Source of the DNA: an uncultured Oscillatoriales cyanobacterium
GTDB lineage: Bacteria; Cyanobacteriota; Cyanobacteriia; Cyanobacteriales; Microcoleaceae
NCBI GenBank assembly: GCA_903893625.1
Contig: CAITND010000142.1
Location: 1 to 41,349, forward strand
DNA length: 41,349 nucleotides
Direction: 5' to 3'
In this document: piece by piece, positions 16,200 to 25,179 of the stretch
Position numbering within the stretch: position 1 is the stretch's first letter
Layout of the letters: every line of letters starts with the position of its first letter
Program-made: the position numbers and the translations under genes
Notes under the pieces: model-generated
The model's input: only the letters and a program-made list of their open reading frames with translations
Database searches by the model: none
Told to the model about the DNA's origin: nothing

Positions 16200-16820
16200 A
16201 TGGATACAACAGATTACTATCGACAATTAGGGTTAAGATTCGGTGCCAGTTTAGAAGCGGTGAAAGCCTCTTATCGGAAGTTAGCCAGACTCTATCATCC
16301 TGATGTGAATCCGGGGAATGAAACTGCCAGAGAAAAGTTTATGGCGATTACAGAAGCCTATAAATTTCTGTTAACGGTAGCCAAACCGGAAGCGGAATTA
16401 GAACCTGTTACTGTTTCGACTAAAACGGGGGGATTGGAGTCAGGATTTTCCCCTTATCAAGCCCCAAAGGTTAAAATTACACCCAAAAGTCCGCCGATTC
16501 AATTTAATCCTGAATTAACAAAAGAAGAACAAAAGATTAAAGATAATTCTTATTTAGAGTTACAAAATCTATTAAAATATAAGCGGTTTCCTCGTGCGAT
16601 CGCTTTAATTGAAGGGTTAGCCCAACGTATTCCCAATGATGCTGAAATTCGCCAATGGCAAGCGATTTCCTATCAACGTTGGGGGCGACAATTGATTGCA
16701 GAAAAGCAGGTTGAAAAAGCTAGAAATTATTTAAAGAAAGCCTTAAAAACCGATCCCCATAATCGGGCATTATGGGCGGAAGTTGAACGGGATTTTAGGC
16801 AGTTGGAAAAGATTTATTAG
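16200..16820 (+). CDS. J-domain protein with C-terminal TPR-like helices
   Basis: This 206-residue protein begins with a J domain (about 4-65) carrying the essential H33-P-D35 that stimulates Hsp70 ATPase. The start is set at 16200 (M-D-T-T-D-Y-Y-R-Q-L) because J domains begin with D-Y-Y; an earlier in-frame ATG at 16173 adds nine poorly conserved residues. The middle (about 70-115) is a proline-rich linker. From about 120 on, helical pairs ending A-R-N-Y-L-K-K-A-L-K-T-D-P-H-N-R-A-L-W look like two or three TPR units. It is a DnaK cochaperone that could hold a client with its TPRs. It lies 107 bases after clpP3 and may be co-transcribed, which fits a protein quality-control theme. Confidence 0.88.
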   Translation: MDTTDYYRQLGLRFGASLEAVKASYRKLARLYHPDVNPGNETAREKFMAITEAYKFLLTVAKPEAELEPVTVSTKTGGLESGFSPYQAPKVKITPKSPPIQFNPELTKEEQKIKDNSYLELQNLLKYKRFPRAIALIEGLAQRIPNDAEIRQWQAISYQRWGRQLIAEKQVEKARNYLKKALKTDPHNRALWAEVERDFRQLEKIY

Positions 16821-16830
16821 TGTCCAAAAA

Positions 16831-18036
16831 TTATAATTCACTTGATGAAGAAAAGGAATTCAGATGACGATTCATATTCTTTAAGTCGATTTCTAATTGT
16901 TGATAATCTGAGGGTGATAATAACGGGTCTTTGCGAGATTTTAACACCTGTTCAATTGGAAGAACACGAAACTGATATTTTCCACCCTGGCTATAGCGAT
17001 GTACCCAAGTGGGTATCGCTTTAACCGTTTTAATTTCAATGGTTTCATCGGGAAAATGTTTTAAAATATTCACTTTAAAAATTACTCCCAAATCTCGATA
17101 TTTTTCCCGTTGATTAGAGATAAAATTCCCCATAGAATAAATTACAACTGCTTTTTTAGGTTTTCCAGATTTCCCAGTTTGTTCAATAATTTGATAGGGT
17201 TGGACAACGTGAGGATGACTGCCTAAAATAATATCAGCCCCAGCATCAACTAACTGTTTTACTAAGGCTTTTTGTTCTGCATTGGGTTGACGTTGGTATT
17301 CTAAGCCAAAATGCAAAATAACGGTAACAATATCAACCCCAGCTTGACGGGCTTTAGTAATATCTTGAGTAATTTTTTTAGGATCAATAAGAGACACTAA
17401 ATAATTTTTACCTTTAGGAATGGGGATACCGTTTGTTCCGTAACTATAGCCTAAAATCGCCATAGAAATATTATTCTTTTCAACAATAACGATTTTGTCT
17501 GCCTCGGTTAAAGAAGCAGCCGTCCCAACCGTAATTAAGCCTCGTTTTTTAACATTTTCTAGGGTTTTTAAAATGCCTTTTTCTCCTCGATCTAAGGAAT
17601 GATTGTTGGTAGTAGATATAATATTAAATCCTGCTTTTTTAATCGCATCTGCTAGGGTATCTGGGGCATTAAATAAAGGATATCCTGTATATCCGGTTTC
17701 TGGGCCGGATAAAGTCGTTTCTAAATTACCGACAATCCAATTTCCAGAAGATAAAATCCCTTTAACTTCAGTAAAAAAGTTATCATAATTATAGGTTTTT
17801 GTAGTTGGGTTATAACCGGATTTAATTTGTGCGCCGTGCATCATAATATCGCCTATAGCCACTAATTCTGCTTCTTTTGTATAGGGTTGAGGTTTGGGGG
17901 GTTGAGTAGCAGTGACTTCGGCGACGGCTGCTGATGGTTTTGTCTGGGTTGTATTGCGATCGCATCCTCCAATAAAAATCAAGAAACTGCTGGTTAATAT
18001 TAAAGTGATTAAGCGACTTTTGAATCTGATATCCAT
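16831..18036 (-). CDS. CapA-family metallophosphatase-like lipoprotein
   Basis: The protein resembles CapA/PgsA of poly-gamma-glutamate capsule synthesis, which has a calcineurin-like phosphatase fold. An N-terminal signal peptide ends in the lipobox I-G-G-C25, so it is probably a lipoprotein facing the periplasm. Family motifs are clear: A-I-G-D-I-M-M-H-G (about 60-69), G-N-L-E-T-T-L-S-G (about 98-106), N-N-H-S-L-D-R-G, G-S-H-P-H-V-V-Q and Y-S-M-G-N-F-I-S-N-Q. These hold the metal-binding Asp, Asn and His residues. The length of 401 is normal. No other capsule gene (capB, capC) is nearby, so the actual polymer or substrate is unknown. It converges with the J-domain gene, with only ten bases between. 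Confidence 0.9.
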   Translation of the reverse strand: MDIRFKSRLITLILTSSFLIFIGGCDRNTTQTKPSAAVAEVTATQPPKPQPYTKEAELVAIGDIMMHGAQIKSGYNPTTKTYNYDNFFTEVKGILSSGNWIVGNLETTLSGPETGYTGYPLFNAPDTLADAIKKAGFNIISTTNNHSLDRGEKGILKTLENVKKRGLITVGTAASLTEADKIVIVEKNNISMAILGYSYGTNGIPIPKGKNYLVSLIDPKKITQDITKARQAGVDIVTVILHFGLEYQRQPNAEQKALVKQLVDAGADIILGSHPHVVQPYQIIEQTGKSGKPKKAVVIYSMGNFISNQREKYRDLGVIFKVNILKHFPDETIEIKTVKAIPTWVHRYSQGGKYQFRVLPIEQVLKSRKDPLLSPSDYQQLEIDLKNMNRHLNSFSSSSEL

Positions 18037-18090
18037 GAATTCACCCTCATGTTTTTATGATTTTACCGTATTTCTTAGCATAGCGATTAA

Positions 18091-18318
18091 TTAATTTATC
18101 CCAATTAAACGATTTTCTAAGCCTAAATTTACCCTCGCTAAATGAGAGCGAAATTTATCTCGTAAGCGATGATTTAAGGCAGAACGAAACCCCCTTAAAG
18201 ATCCTCGACGATAGGCTAATGCTAAATTTTCTTCAACGGTTAAATTCGCACAGGAACCCGCCAAGGGATTTTGAAAGACTCTCGCCACGAATTTTGCTCG
18301 TTTTGACGAATTTATCAA
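18091..18318 (-). pseudogene. Fragment of ABC transporter ATPase
   Basis: About 70 codons read F-V-A-R-V-F-Q-N-P-L-A-G-S-C-A-N-L-T and V-E-E-N-L-A-L-A-Y-R-R-G-S-L-R-G, which is the Q-loop region of ATPases of the TrpX/BMP-type ABC importers. It continues to G-L-E-N-R-L and then stops. Walker A, the signature motif, Walker B and the H-loop are all missing, so the piece cannot bind ATP usefully. The upstream part ends where the leader of the Uma2 gene on the other strand begins. It is best read as the remnant of an ATPase gene lost by deletion or recombination. No matching permease or binding protein is in the window. Confidence 0.75.
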
Positions 18319-18362
18319 TTATAATTATGAAATTAAAAGCTATTTTTCGGCTGAGGAACACG

Positions 18363-19103
18363 ATGACTGCTCGTTTACCCGTTCTGGTTTCGCAGTTTAA
18401 CATTACCTGGCCCCGGTTGCCAGATAACTTTATTTTGCCAGATGATCCCGTGGAAAATACAGACCATCCCCTTTTAGCAACAGCACTGCGGCAAGCTCTC
18501 AGTGATTTACCGGATAAATGTGACAATGCTTTAATCACCACTAATTTTGCCCTCTGTGCAGCCATTAACAGCCGCATTATCTGTAAAGCTCCAGACTGGA
18601 TGTATGTGCAACCTGTGGAACCCTGGCTCCACAGTTATCCCCGTCGTAGCTATACCCCCCATACAGAAGGGCCAATTCCAACGGTGGTGATGGAATTTCT
18701 CTCGGAGACTTATGGGGAGGAATATTCCGTTGAGTCGCAACAACGCATCGGGAAATGGTTATTTTATGAACAAATTATCCGTGTTCCTACTTATGTGATT
18801 TTTCGACCGGATACCTCCCACTTAGAAGTTTACGGTTTACAGTCGGGACGGTATCAATTGCAACCTCCAGATGAAACGGGACGCTATTGGATAACGGGTT
18901 TAGACCTCTATCTAGGACTGTGGGAGGGTTCTAGGGATGGCAGAACCGGGTCTTGGTTGCGGTGGTGGAGTCCCCAAGGAGAAATCTTACTTTGGCCAGA
19001 AGAAGCCAGGGAACAGGAACGCCAAAGAGCGAATCTTGCTGAACAACGGGCTGAACGTTTAGCAGAAAAACTGCGTGAATTAGGAGTTAATTTAGAAGAT
19101 TAA
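18363..19103 (+). CDS. Uma2 family protein with coiled-coil tail
   Basis: This is a Uma2/DUF820 nuclease-fold protein of 246 residues. The start is set at 18363 (M-T-A-R-L-P-V-L), with GAGG six bases upstream; a longer frame from 18219 runs over the ABC fragment. Core residues are visible: P-D (in A-P-D-W-M-Y), the acidic strand V-M-E-F-L-S-E and K in G-K-W-L-F-Y-E, followed by P-T-Y-V-I-F-R-P-D. The last 35 residues form a charged coiled coil (E-A-R-E-Q-E-R-Q-R-A to L-R-E-L-G-V), a typical cyanobacterial Uma2 ending. The biological role is unknown. Together with the genes at 1928 and 26429 there are three Uma2 genes in 41 kb. Confidence 0.9.
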   Translation: MTARLPVLVSQFNITWPRLPDNFILPDDPVENTDHPLLATALRQALSDLPDKCDNALITTNFALCAAINSRIICKAPDWMYVQPVEPWLHSYPRRSYTPHTEGPIPTVVMEFLSETYGEEYSVESQQRIGKWLFYEQIIRVPTYVIFRPDTSHLEVYGLQSGRYQLQPPDETGRYWITGLDLYLGLWEGSRDGRTGSWLRWWSPQGEILLWPEEAREQERQRANLAEQRAERLAEKLRELGVNLED

Positions 19104-19140
19104 GGATCAAGAAAATCGTTAATTTTGCGATAATTTAAAC

Positions 19141-19159
19141 ATCTCTAAGTTTTAGAGAT
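19141..19159. repeat. ATCTCTAA hairpin in 200-base spacer
   Basis: ATCTCTAA and TTAGAGAT form an 8-bp stem with a 3-base loop about 40 bases after the Uma2 stop. It could act as a weak terminator. Nothing else was recognised in 19104-19304. Confidence 0.4.
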
Positions 19160-19304
19160 TGATTGATAGTTCAATTCGATCACCAGACTCGGCTTTTTTA
19201 ACAATTATTCAGATTTTTTATCAACCCAATATGAGATAGGAAGTGAATCAAACCTTTGGGAATAAAGGCTATCGGTTAAGATCATAAGTGAGGTTTAAAT
19301 CAAG

Positions 19305-20471
19305 ATGGCAGAGCTAGAAGGCAATATTTATCTATTACAAGCGGAAGGAACAAGGCGGTTTAAAATTGAAATGTTTAAGCAGGTATTAACGCGAAATCAA
19401 ATCCTCAATGATCAGGTTCCCTATGCGTTAAAAGTGATCGAAATATTTACCAGTCCTGAACCTCAAAAAGATGAAGCAAAACTGCATGAGATATTTGCCT
19501 ATCGTCGTTTACAAAGTGATTGGTTTGAATTTGATTCTCCCGAATATGCAACCCGCTTAATTCAAGACTATTTTCGTTTACGTCAAGAAACCCATCACCA
19601 AATTAGTACCCTTTCCCAGCAGTTAAAATCCTCAACGCAAAAATTAAAATATACAGAAGAGAAATTAAACCGCATGGAACAAGACTTTCAAAAATTACAA
19701 GAAGAACGCGATCGCCTCTTTGAATTTAAAGTAGCAATTCAAAGAGATATGACCCGAATTCTTTCTCGTTTAGAATCTCATGGATTAAATGGAAATAGTA
19801 TTTACACCGAACAATCCTTAAGACATACTGCCATGAGTCAAATCCGTTATCGCTTAGGTGTTGCTCATCAAAAACGCTGTTTACAGTTAGGTGATACCGT
19901 GATTATGGTGGGGTTTTCCTTGTTTGAATATGAAGCTAAATTTGAGCAATTTAAAACCTGTTTAGACAAATATTCCATTACCGCAGATGAGGAATATACG
20001 GAAGATACATCTTTATTAGAAGCGGGAGTTCCCCTGGGAATTTATTTTACAACCGATAAACCTTATGCTCGTTTAGAAATCGAAATTCCCCGACGATATT
20101 GGGCTTTACCGGGGATGGTTCCCGAACTGTTTAAAGAATTAAAAGAAGTCGGATGTGAAGTGCGTTATTGTCGCTTAGTTCATGTGGATGAAGATGGCGA
20201 CACAGGGGAATTAGGGTTTATTCCTTGTGATAGTTTAGATGAAATTTGGCATCAAGTTTTAACCCAAATTAGACCATTAGGAATTCAAACATTATTGCGT
20301 CAACAGGGAAGTTTAATAGAGTTAAGTCCTGAAAACACTCGTGTAGGTGTTACCAGTCGAACCTTAGTGAAAATGATTCAAGAGAAAATCCCTAATCTTG
20401 AATCTGCCTTTGAAGAAATATTAGGAATTCGCTTTTGTGTGAATGTTGAATTAATCAATGATTCTCCTTAA
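19305..20471 (+). CDS. GIY-YIG (T5orf172)-like protein with coiled coil
   Basis: The N-terminus (about 1-85) follows the T5orf172/MUG113 pattern of GIY-YIG nucleases: G-N-I-Y-L-L at 6-11, F-K-I at 19-21, R30, E57 and L-H at 60-61, and R-L-Q-S-D-W-F-E-F at 68-76. The glycine of the second motif is E22, so catalysis is doubtful. Residues about 90-145 form a coiled coil rich in Q, K and E. The C-terminal 240 residues are a separate mixed alpha/beta region that I do not recognise. The full length of 388 exceeds a bare GIY-YIG domain, so this is a fusion. No repair, restriction or phage gene is next to it. The start is the ATG at 19305; the ribosome site is weak. Confidence 0.65.
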   Translation: MAELEGNIYLLQAEGTRRFKIEMFKQVLTRNQILNDQVPYALKVIEIFTSPEPQKDEAKLHEIFAYRRLQSDWFEFDSPEYATRLIQDYFRLRQETHHQISTLSQQLKSSTQKLKYTEEKLNRMEQDFQKLQEERDRLFEFKVAIQRDMTRILSRLESHGLNGNSIYTEQSLRHTAMSQIRYRLGVAHQKRCLQLGDTVIMVGFSLFEYEAKFEQFKTCLDKYSITADEEYTEDTSLLEAGVPLGIYFTTDKPYARLEIEIPRRYWALPGMVPELFKELKEVGCEVRYCRLVHVDEDGDTGELGFIPCDSLDEIWHQVLTQIRPLGIQTLLRQQGSLIELSPENTRVGVTSRTLVKMIQEKIPNLESAFEEILGIRFCVNVELINDSP

Positions 20472-20537
20472 CCCATATCCCCTTTTCTCCTAGCAAATTG
20501 AGAACACTTGCGGTAAAAAAATATGAGGTTATCTTTG

Positions 20538-21737
20538 TTAAGATTTTACACAATTCCTGGAAGTTTTGGGTAGATCATACAACGGTGAAACTTCAAAGGA
20601 TAGTCTTGCTTGAAATCGTTGAATTCCAAAGTTATCAATAGTTTTTTGACGTAAATATTGGTGATTATATAATAATTGATTAGAATAGGTTTCTTGTAGA
20701 ATTTGTAATAAGGAAGAAGCGATCACTCTCACATCTTGAGGATCGACTAAACATCCTAACTCTCCATGAAATAAGGGGTCAACTGCACCATCTTGATTTC
20801 CGGCTAAAACAGGTTTACCACAAGCTAATGCTTCCAAATAAACAATCCCAAATCCTTCGCCTTGACTGGGTAAAGCAAATACATCACATAAATTGTAGTG
20901 ATCACATAATTCTTCGTCAGGAATTAGACCTGTTAAGGTGACAGAATCTTCTAAACCCAGTTTTTGAATTAAAGTATTAATTCGGGGTGTATCATCTCCT
21001 TTTCCGACTAAAATATAATGGATATTTGGAAAAGATTGACGAATTAATACTAAGGCTTGTAAGATTTGATCATATCCTTTATAACGAGCCGATTTTCCTA
21101 AACGAGTCACGCTGAGAATAATCGGTTGATCAGGATTTAAGTGATAACGTTTGAGTAAATATTGCGGTTTGGAAGCAATTTGGAAGCGATGGGGTTCAAA
21201 GGTATTGGGTAAAACAACAACTTGTTCAGAATTGAGGTTTTGTTCTTGGAGTAAGCGATCACGGGTATAGTGACTCACCGTTAGAATTTTATCCGCATTA
21301 TGTAGAGCTTTTTTCAATTTAGGAGATTTTAAGTTCCAAACCTCTAAACCATGAGCAACAACCCAATAACGAATGCCGAATAAATATTTCAAATAATAAC
21401 AAACTAAACTATAGTTAATGTGAGTACAAATAAAAAGATGTGATGAATTTTGAGATGAATTTTTGAGAGCTAATTGCACCATTTTAACAGCCATTAAACT
21501 GCTTTGAATCCAGGGATAAAACCCTCCAAAGCAATGAAAATTCGTTTGAGGAAGGAATGAATGGTTTGGAGGATAACTGCGATCATATTTAAGTAAAACT
21601 TGATAATGAGCTTGAGAATCAATTGATTGTAACCCTTGAAGTAAAAAAGCAGAATAGATTTGGATTCCACCTTTAAAGCCAAAAATATTAGGAATTACAA
21701 GAGTATATTGATGATTTAAAGCCATGATTCTTTTCAT
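20538..21737 (-). CDS. Family 4 glycosyltransferase (GT-B fold)
   Basis: This cytosolic or membrane-associated retaining glycosyltransferase transfers a sugar from a nucleotide-sugar donor. The N-terminal acceptor domain starts with F-K-G-G-I-Q-I-Y-S-A. The C-terminal donor domain has S-V-T-R-L-G-K-S-A-R-Y-K-G-Y and the E-x7-E motif in G-E-G-F-G-I-V-Y-L-E-A. The length of 399 is normal. The start may be 21737 or the fifth codon Met at 21725; neither has a clear ribosome site. It begins 26 bases after the HlyD-like gene, so it is the last gene of that run and could glycosylate what the system exports or a surface polymer. The acceptor is unknown. Confidence 0.9.
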   Translation of the reverse strand: MKRIMALNHQYTLVIPNIFGFKGGIQIYSAFLLQGLQSIDSQAHYQVLLKYDRSYPPNHSFLPQTNFHCFGGFYPWIQSSLMAVKMVQLALKNSSQNSSHLFICTHINYSLVCYYLKYLFGIRYWVVAHGLEVWNLKSPKLKKALHNADKILTVSHYTRDRLLQEQNLNSEQVVVLPNTFEPHRFQIASKPQYLLKRYHLNPDQPIILSVTRLGKSARYKGYDQILQALVLIRQSFPNIHYILVGKGDDTPRINTLIQKLGLEDSVTLTGLIPDEELCDHYNLCDVFALPSQGEGFGIVYLEALACGKPVLAGNQDGAVDPLFHGELGCLVDPQDVRVIASSLLQILQETYSNQLLYNHQYLRQKTIDNFGIQRFQARLSFEVSPLYDLPKTSRNCVKS

Positions 21738-21763
21738 TCAATTAAACTTTTAACAATAAATTT

Positions 21764-23308
21764 CTAAATTTTCCACCAAGGGAATAGTTTAAGAACTTCT
21801 CTTTGAATCACTTGATAGACTCTCATATTATGAGTTTCAAAATGAGCTTCTCCTACTAATCCTGGTTGTAATTTTTGATCAGCATTATCAATGGATATTT
21901 TGACTTGTAGCACAGCTTTTTGATTAGATTCATCGGATTTAATCACAGGTGGAATATTTTGAATTTTGGCTTGATACTGATGAGGAGTCGCTTGACGAGG
22001 TTTAAAGATAACCGGTGAAGTCGGATTAATTAAATCAATATCTTCTTGTCGAATTTCAACTAATCCTGTTAGGGTTGATAAATTAACGATATTCAGAATT
22101 TCTCGACCTACTTCTAAGGTTTGGTTAGTCACTAAATCTAAATCAGGAGTAATCACAGTCCCCGTAATATTAGATTTAATAATAAGTTGTTGTTTTTGTT
22201 GTTGTAAACGATGGAATTCTGATTCTTTTTGTGTCAATAACTTTTGTTGAGCCATAAGTTCAGCTAAAGCAGCATCAACTTCTTTTTGAGCCGATACTCT
22301 CTCTGCGAATTTTTGTTGAACTTGGTATTGAGTTTCATCTAACTCTTGTTCCAAGAAATCTGTCACTTCGTTAATTTGTTCGGATTTTAACTCAATTGTT
22401 TGATTTTTTTGAGCAATTAATTGTTCTGTCTGTCGAATTTGATTTTGTTTTTGATTAATCTGTTGCTGACGGGTAACAATTTGTTGTTGTTGTTGATTAA
22501 TTTCGCCCTTAAGAGCTTCTATTTTCTGCTCATCATCAACAAGAGAAAACTTAGATAAAGCTCCTTCTTGAACCGCTAGTTTTCGTTGCTTCATTGCTGT
22601 TTCAGCCATGTCTAGCTGTTTTTTTAAGCTTTCTATTGAAATTTTAATCGTTTCAATTTCACTATAAATTCCTTTAATCTCATTTTCTAATCCAGAAATT
22701 TGATTTCTAATCCCTAAAATTTCATTTTGGATTCCTTGCTGTTCATTTTGAATTCCTCGAATTTTTGGAAATTGATTCTCTGTGGTTGCTTTATTGAGTT
22801 CTTGGTGCTTGCTTTTAAACTTTTGTTCAGCAATCATTTGTGAGGTTTTAGCAATTTCTAGTTGAGATTGAGCTAAAAATAACTTTTGTTGATTAATCGT
22901 AATAGAGGCTTTGTTTTCTGCTAAAGCTTCTTGTGTATCAGCGATTTTTTGATCTAACTCTGGACTGGAAATTGTAGCGAGAATATCCCCCGGTTTGACA
23001 ATTTGATTAGAACGAACCCGCAGAGTCAGAATTCCCATTTGAGGCATTGTAACAGATTGACGTTTTTCTACTGTTGAGGTAATTGTTGTTTTGCCATTCA
23101 GTCGTGGATTTACAGGAATTATCCCAATACCAATTAATCCGAATATAATCATTCCCCAAGTTAAGCTAGGATTAGATAATAGGGATTTGGAACTTGAAAC
23201 AGAGTCCGAAGATTGGACAGGTTGAGGAAGAGAACTATCTTGAATACTAGGAGGAACAACTTTTAAAGGTTGACGGGGTTGTAATATTTTTTTGGGGTGT
23301 GTTGTCAT
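21764..23308 (-). CDS. HlyD-family membrane fusion (periplasmic adaptor) protein
   Basis: This 514-residue adaptor has a disordered, proline-rich N-terminus, one transmembrane helix (about 50-66, W-G-M-I-I-F-G-L-I-G-I-G-I-I-P-V), a first half of a lipoyl-like domain (R-V-R-S-N-Q-I-V-K-P-G-D-I-L), a very long coiled-coil hairpin (about 115-375), the second lipoyl half and a beta-barrel with I-T-G-T-V-I-T-P-D. This is the type I/MFP layout: anchored in the inner membrane and spanning the periplasm. The coiled coil is long compared with RND adaptors. GGAG eight bases before the ATG at 23308 supports the start. It is directly downstream of an M50 protease and upstream of a GT4. No ABC exporter or TolC gene is nearby, so the transport engine must be elsewhere or be the M50 protein. 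Confidence 0.9.
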   Translation of the reverse strand: MTTHPKKILQPRQPLKVVPPSIQDSSLPQPVQSSDSVSSSKSLLSNPSLTWGMIIFGLIGIGIIPVNPRLNGKTTITSTVEKRQSVTMPQMGILTLRVRSNQIVKPGDILATISSPELDQKIADTQEALAENKASITINQQKLFLAQSQLEIAKTSQMIAEQKFKSKHQELNKATTENQFPKIRGIQNEQQGIQNEILGIRNQISGLENEIKGIYSEIETIKISIESLKKQLDMAETAMKQRKLAVQEGALSKFSLVDDEQKIEALKGEINQQQQQIVTRQQQINQKQNQIRQTEQLIAQKNQTIELKSEQINEVTDFLEQELDETQYQVQQKFAERVSAQKEVDAALAELMAQQKLLTQKESEFHRLQQQKQQLIIKSNITGTVITPDLDLVTNQTLEVGREILNIVNLSTLTGLVEIRQEDIDLINPTSPVIFKPRQATPHQYQAKIQNIPPVIKSDESNQKAVLQVKISIDNADQKLQPGLVGEAHFETHNMRVYQVIQREVLKLFPWWKI

Positions 23309-23365
23309 GGTAGAATCTCCGTATAAAATCAGTGAAGCTGTTAATGATTGAAAATTATGATTTGT

Positions 23366-24787
23366 TTAGATCTTTTTGTTCGGCATGAAATAATAAATTA
23401 ACCAAAGTGTAAATAACATCAAAAAGAGAGTGGGAATATTCATTAAGAACCAATCTAAAAGTCTGATCCATAAAAATCCCAAAACAAAGTAAATATAGAG
23501 AAAACTGAAGGGAGCATAAAACGCTAAAATCCAAGCATTGTGGGGGGATTCATGAATCGGTTTTCCGGTCAATAAGTTTTTATAAAACTGAAAAGATCGG
23601 CTGCGAAGGTTGTTAATTCCAGTTAAGGCAACCATCAAATAATAACCATCAAATTTAGAAAGGGGATTGAGGTTAAGAGCAACGGTTAATAAGGCGGCGG
23701 TCATTAATAAATAACTAGCGGTATATAACACACTACTTGGATTTGACCAATTCCATAATAATAAACCGATGGCAGCAATAATTAACTGAACTAATACTCC
23801 CGCCGCTACTACTAAAACTCGTTGATAGCGTTTGACTAAACAATAACTATCCGTTGTATTCGTATAAGCAGCAGGCATAAACATAATCATTAATAATCCA
23901 ATTTCAGGAACAATACCGCCATAATGTTTTAAGGTAAAAGCGTGTCCTAATTCATGGAGTGTCACGACTAATAAGGTTAATAATCCCAGGGGAATGATTA
24001 AAGAACCCCCAGCATTATTAATCAGTTGTTCTCCCATTAGGAGAATTTCTGACTTTTGAGAATATCCGATAATTCCAGATAGGGTGAGAAATAGAATTAA
24101 CCCTATTGTAAACAATTGACTCCAAATCCAACGAATTTTATCAATATTTTGAGTTAACAAAAAATCAGGATTAAACAAAGGAATCCTAAAATAAAGCAAC
24201 TGCATCGGATTAAATTTGCGTTTCGGAGGTGGCGGGGGTGTAGTTCCCTCTAACATTCCTGTTACGGTTAAAAGTTGTAATAGCTGTCTGATATAGCTTT
24301 GGGAAATACAAAATTCTGCTGCAATGATCTCAGGAGAATTATATTCTAATTGATCAATAATAATTTGATCTTGTTGACTGACTTGGATAAATTTCACGTC
24401 TTCAGGATTTCGCAGTATCCAATAACCATCGGGATGTTCAATCCAATGAACACAGGATTTAAGTTGTATCCCTGTTTGTTGATTCTCCGAGGATAAAATA
24501 TTGAGATCAATGAGTTTTTGTAATAAATGAATGACAAAATCAGGGTCTAAGGGATTTTCAACTTCTTTTTGACAAAATTGTTGAACCTTAGAAACGGTAA
24601 ATTGTCCCGTAAAATAACGTAAGGCGAACCCTTCTAAACCTGAAAAGGGATGAACAACAGAACCATTTCTAGCCTTCAGAATAATTTGATCTGAGGTGGG
24701 AGATTTCGCTAATTTCCAATAGGGGGTTAAGTCAGGACAAATCCAATCTAATAGGGAGAGATCTTCAAGGCAATTCTCAGCATTCAT
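23366..24787 (-). CDS. Membrane M50 zinc protease with PqqD-like N-terminus
   Basis: This 473-residue membrane protein carries the site-2-protease motif H278-E279-L-G-H282 in a transmembrane helix, and N-P-L-S-K-F-D380-G with the third zinc ligand. At least seven hydrophobic segments are visible after residue 225. Residues about 15-185 are soluble and look like PqqD-type winged-helix units (G-L-E-G-F-A-L-R-Y-F-T-G-Q-F-T; I-S-Q-S-Y-I-R-Q-L-L), which in peptide-modification systems bind a leader peptide. M50 proteins of this kind occur beside HlyD-like adaptors in bacteriocin and modified-peptide export loci. Here no precursor peptide gene was found. It is 46 bases after the zinc-ribbon gene and 57 bases before the HlyD gene. 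Active-site residues are intact. Confidence 0.88.
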   Translation of the reverse strand: MNAENCLEDLSLLDWICPDLTPYWKLAKSPTSDQIILKARNGSVVHPFSGLEGFALRYFTGQFTVSKVQQFCQKEVENPLDPDFVIHLLQKLIDLNILSSENQQTGIQLKSCVHWIEHPDGYWILRNPEDVKFIQVSQQDQIIIDQLEYNSPEIIAAEFCISQSYIRQLLQLLTVTGMLEGTTPPPPPKRKFNPMQLLYFRIPLFNPDFLLTQNIDKIRWIWSQLFTIGLILFLTLSGIIGYSQKSEILLMGEQLINNAGGSLIIPLGLLTLLVVTLHELGHAFTLKHYGGIVPEIGLLMIMFMPAAYTNTTDSYCLVKRYQRVLVVAAGVLVQLIIAAIGLLLWNWSNPSSVLYTASYLLMTAALLTVALNLNPLSKFDGYYLMVALTGINNLRSRSFQFYKNLLTGKPIHESPHNAWILAFYAPFSFLYIYFVLGFLWIRLLDWFLMNIPTLFLMLFTLWLIYYFMPNKKI

Positions 24788-24833
24788 GGTTATAAAAAGA
24801 TAAAAAATTGTTGATTAATTTTAGACTTAATTC

Positions 24834-25103
24834 TCAGTAATAACGATGAACGAGATCGACCCATCGATAGTTGTTTATATTACTGATAGGTTTGGGGGAC
24901 TGAGGCGGGGGAGAACTAAAAACTCGAACTAAATTGAGAATAATGACAGCCAATAGAATCGAGGTTAAAAATAGAATATCTCTAAAGGAATTGGCATCTT
25001 GAAATCGCTGTCCACAGGTGGAACAAAATTTATCTTGAGGGTGGTCAGGATGGGCGGTAATATGACATTTAGGTTGACCATGACGATTGCGAGGACAGGA
25101 CAT
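24834..25103 (-). CDS. Small zinc-ribbon membrane protein, 89 residues
   Basis: The start at 25103 is chosen because GGAGG is placed five bases upstream; a longer frame from 25151 lacks a site. Cysteines at 3, 13, 27 and 30 (C-x9-C, C-S-T-C) can form a zinc ribbon in the cytosol. One hydrophobic helix (about 41-61, R-D-I-L-F-L-T-S-I-L-L-A-V) follows, then a proline-rich tail. I do not know a named family. It begins the M50-HlyD-GT4 run and is likely an assembly or sensing partner of the membrane complex, an inference from position only. Confidence 0.75.
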   Translation of the reverse strand: MSCPRNRHGQPKCHITAHPDHPQDKFCSTCGQRFQDANSFRDILFLTSILLAVIILNLVRVFSSPPPQSPKPISNINNYRWVDLVHRYY

Positions 25104-25179
25104 AGATTCCTCCACCATTCTAAAAATATTGAGATGGATCTGCATTAACATTCATATCAATGCAGATCGAAAACAATGG

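Noticed and set aside
18219-18362. 48-codon extension of the second Uma2 gene
   Set aside because: It runs antisense over the ABC ATPase fragment; a good ribosome site precedes the Met at 18363.
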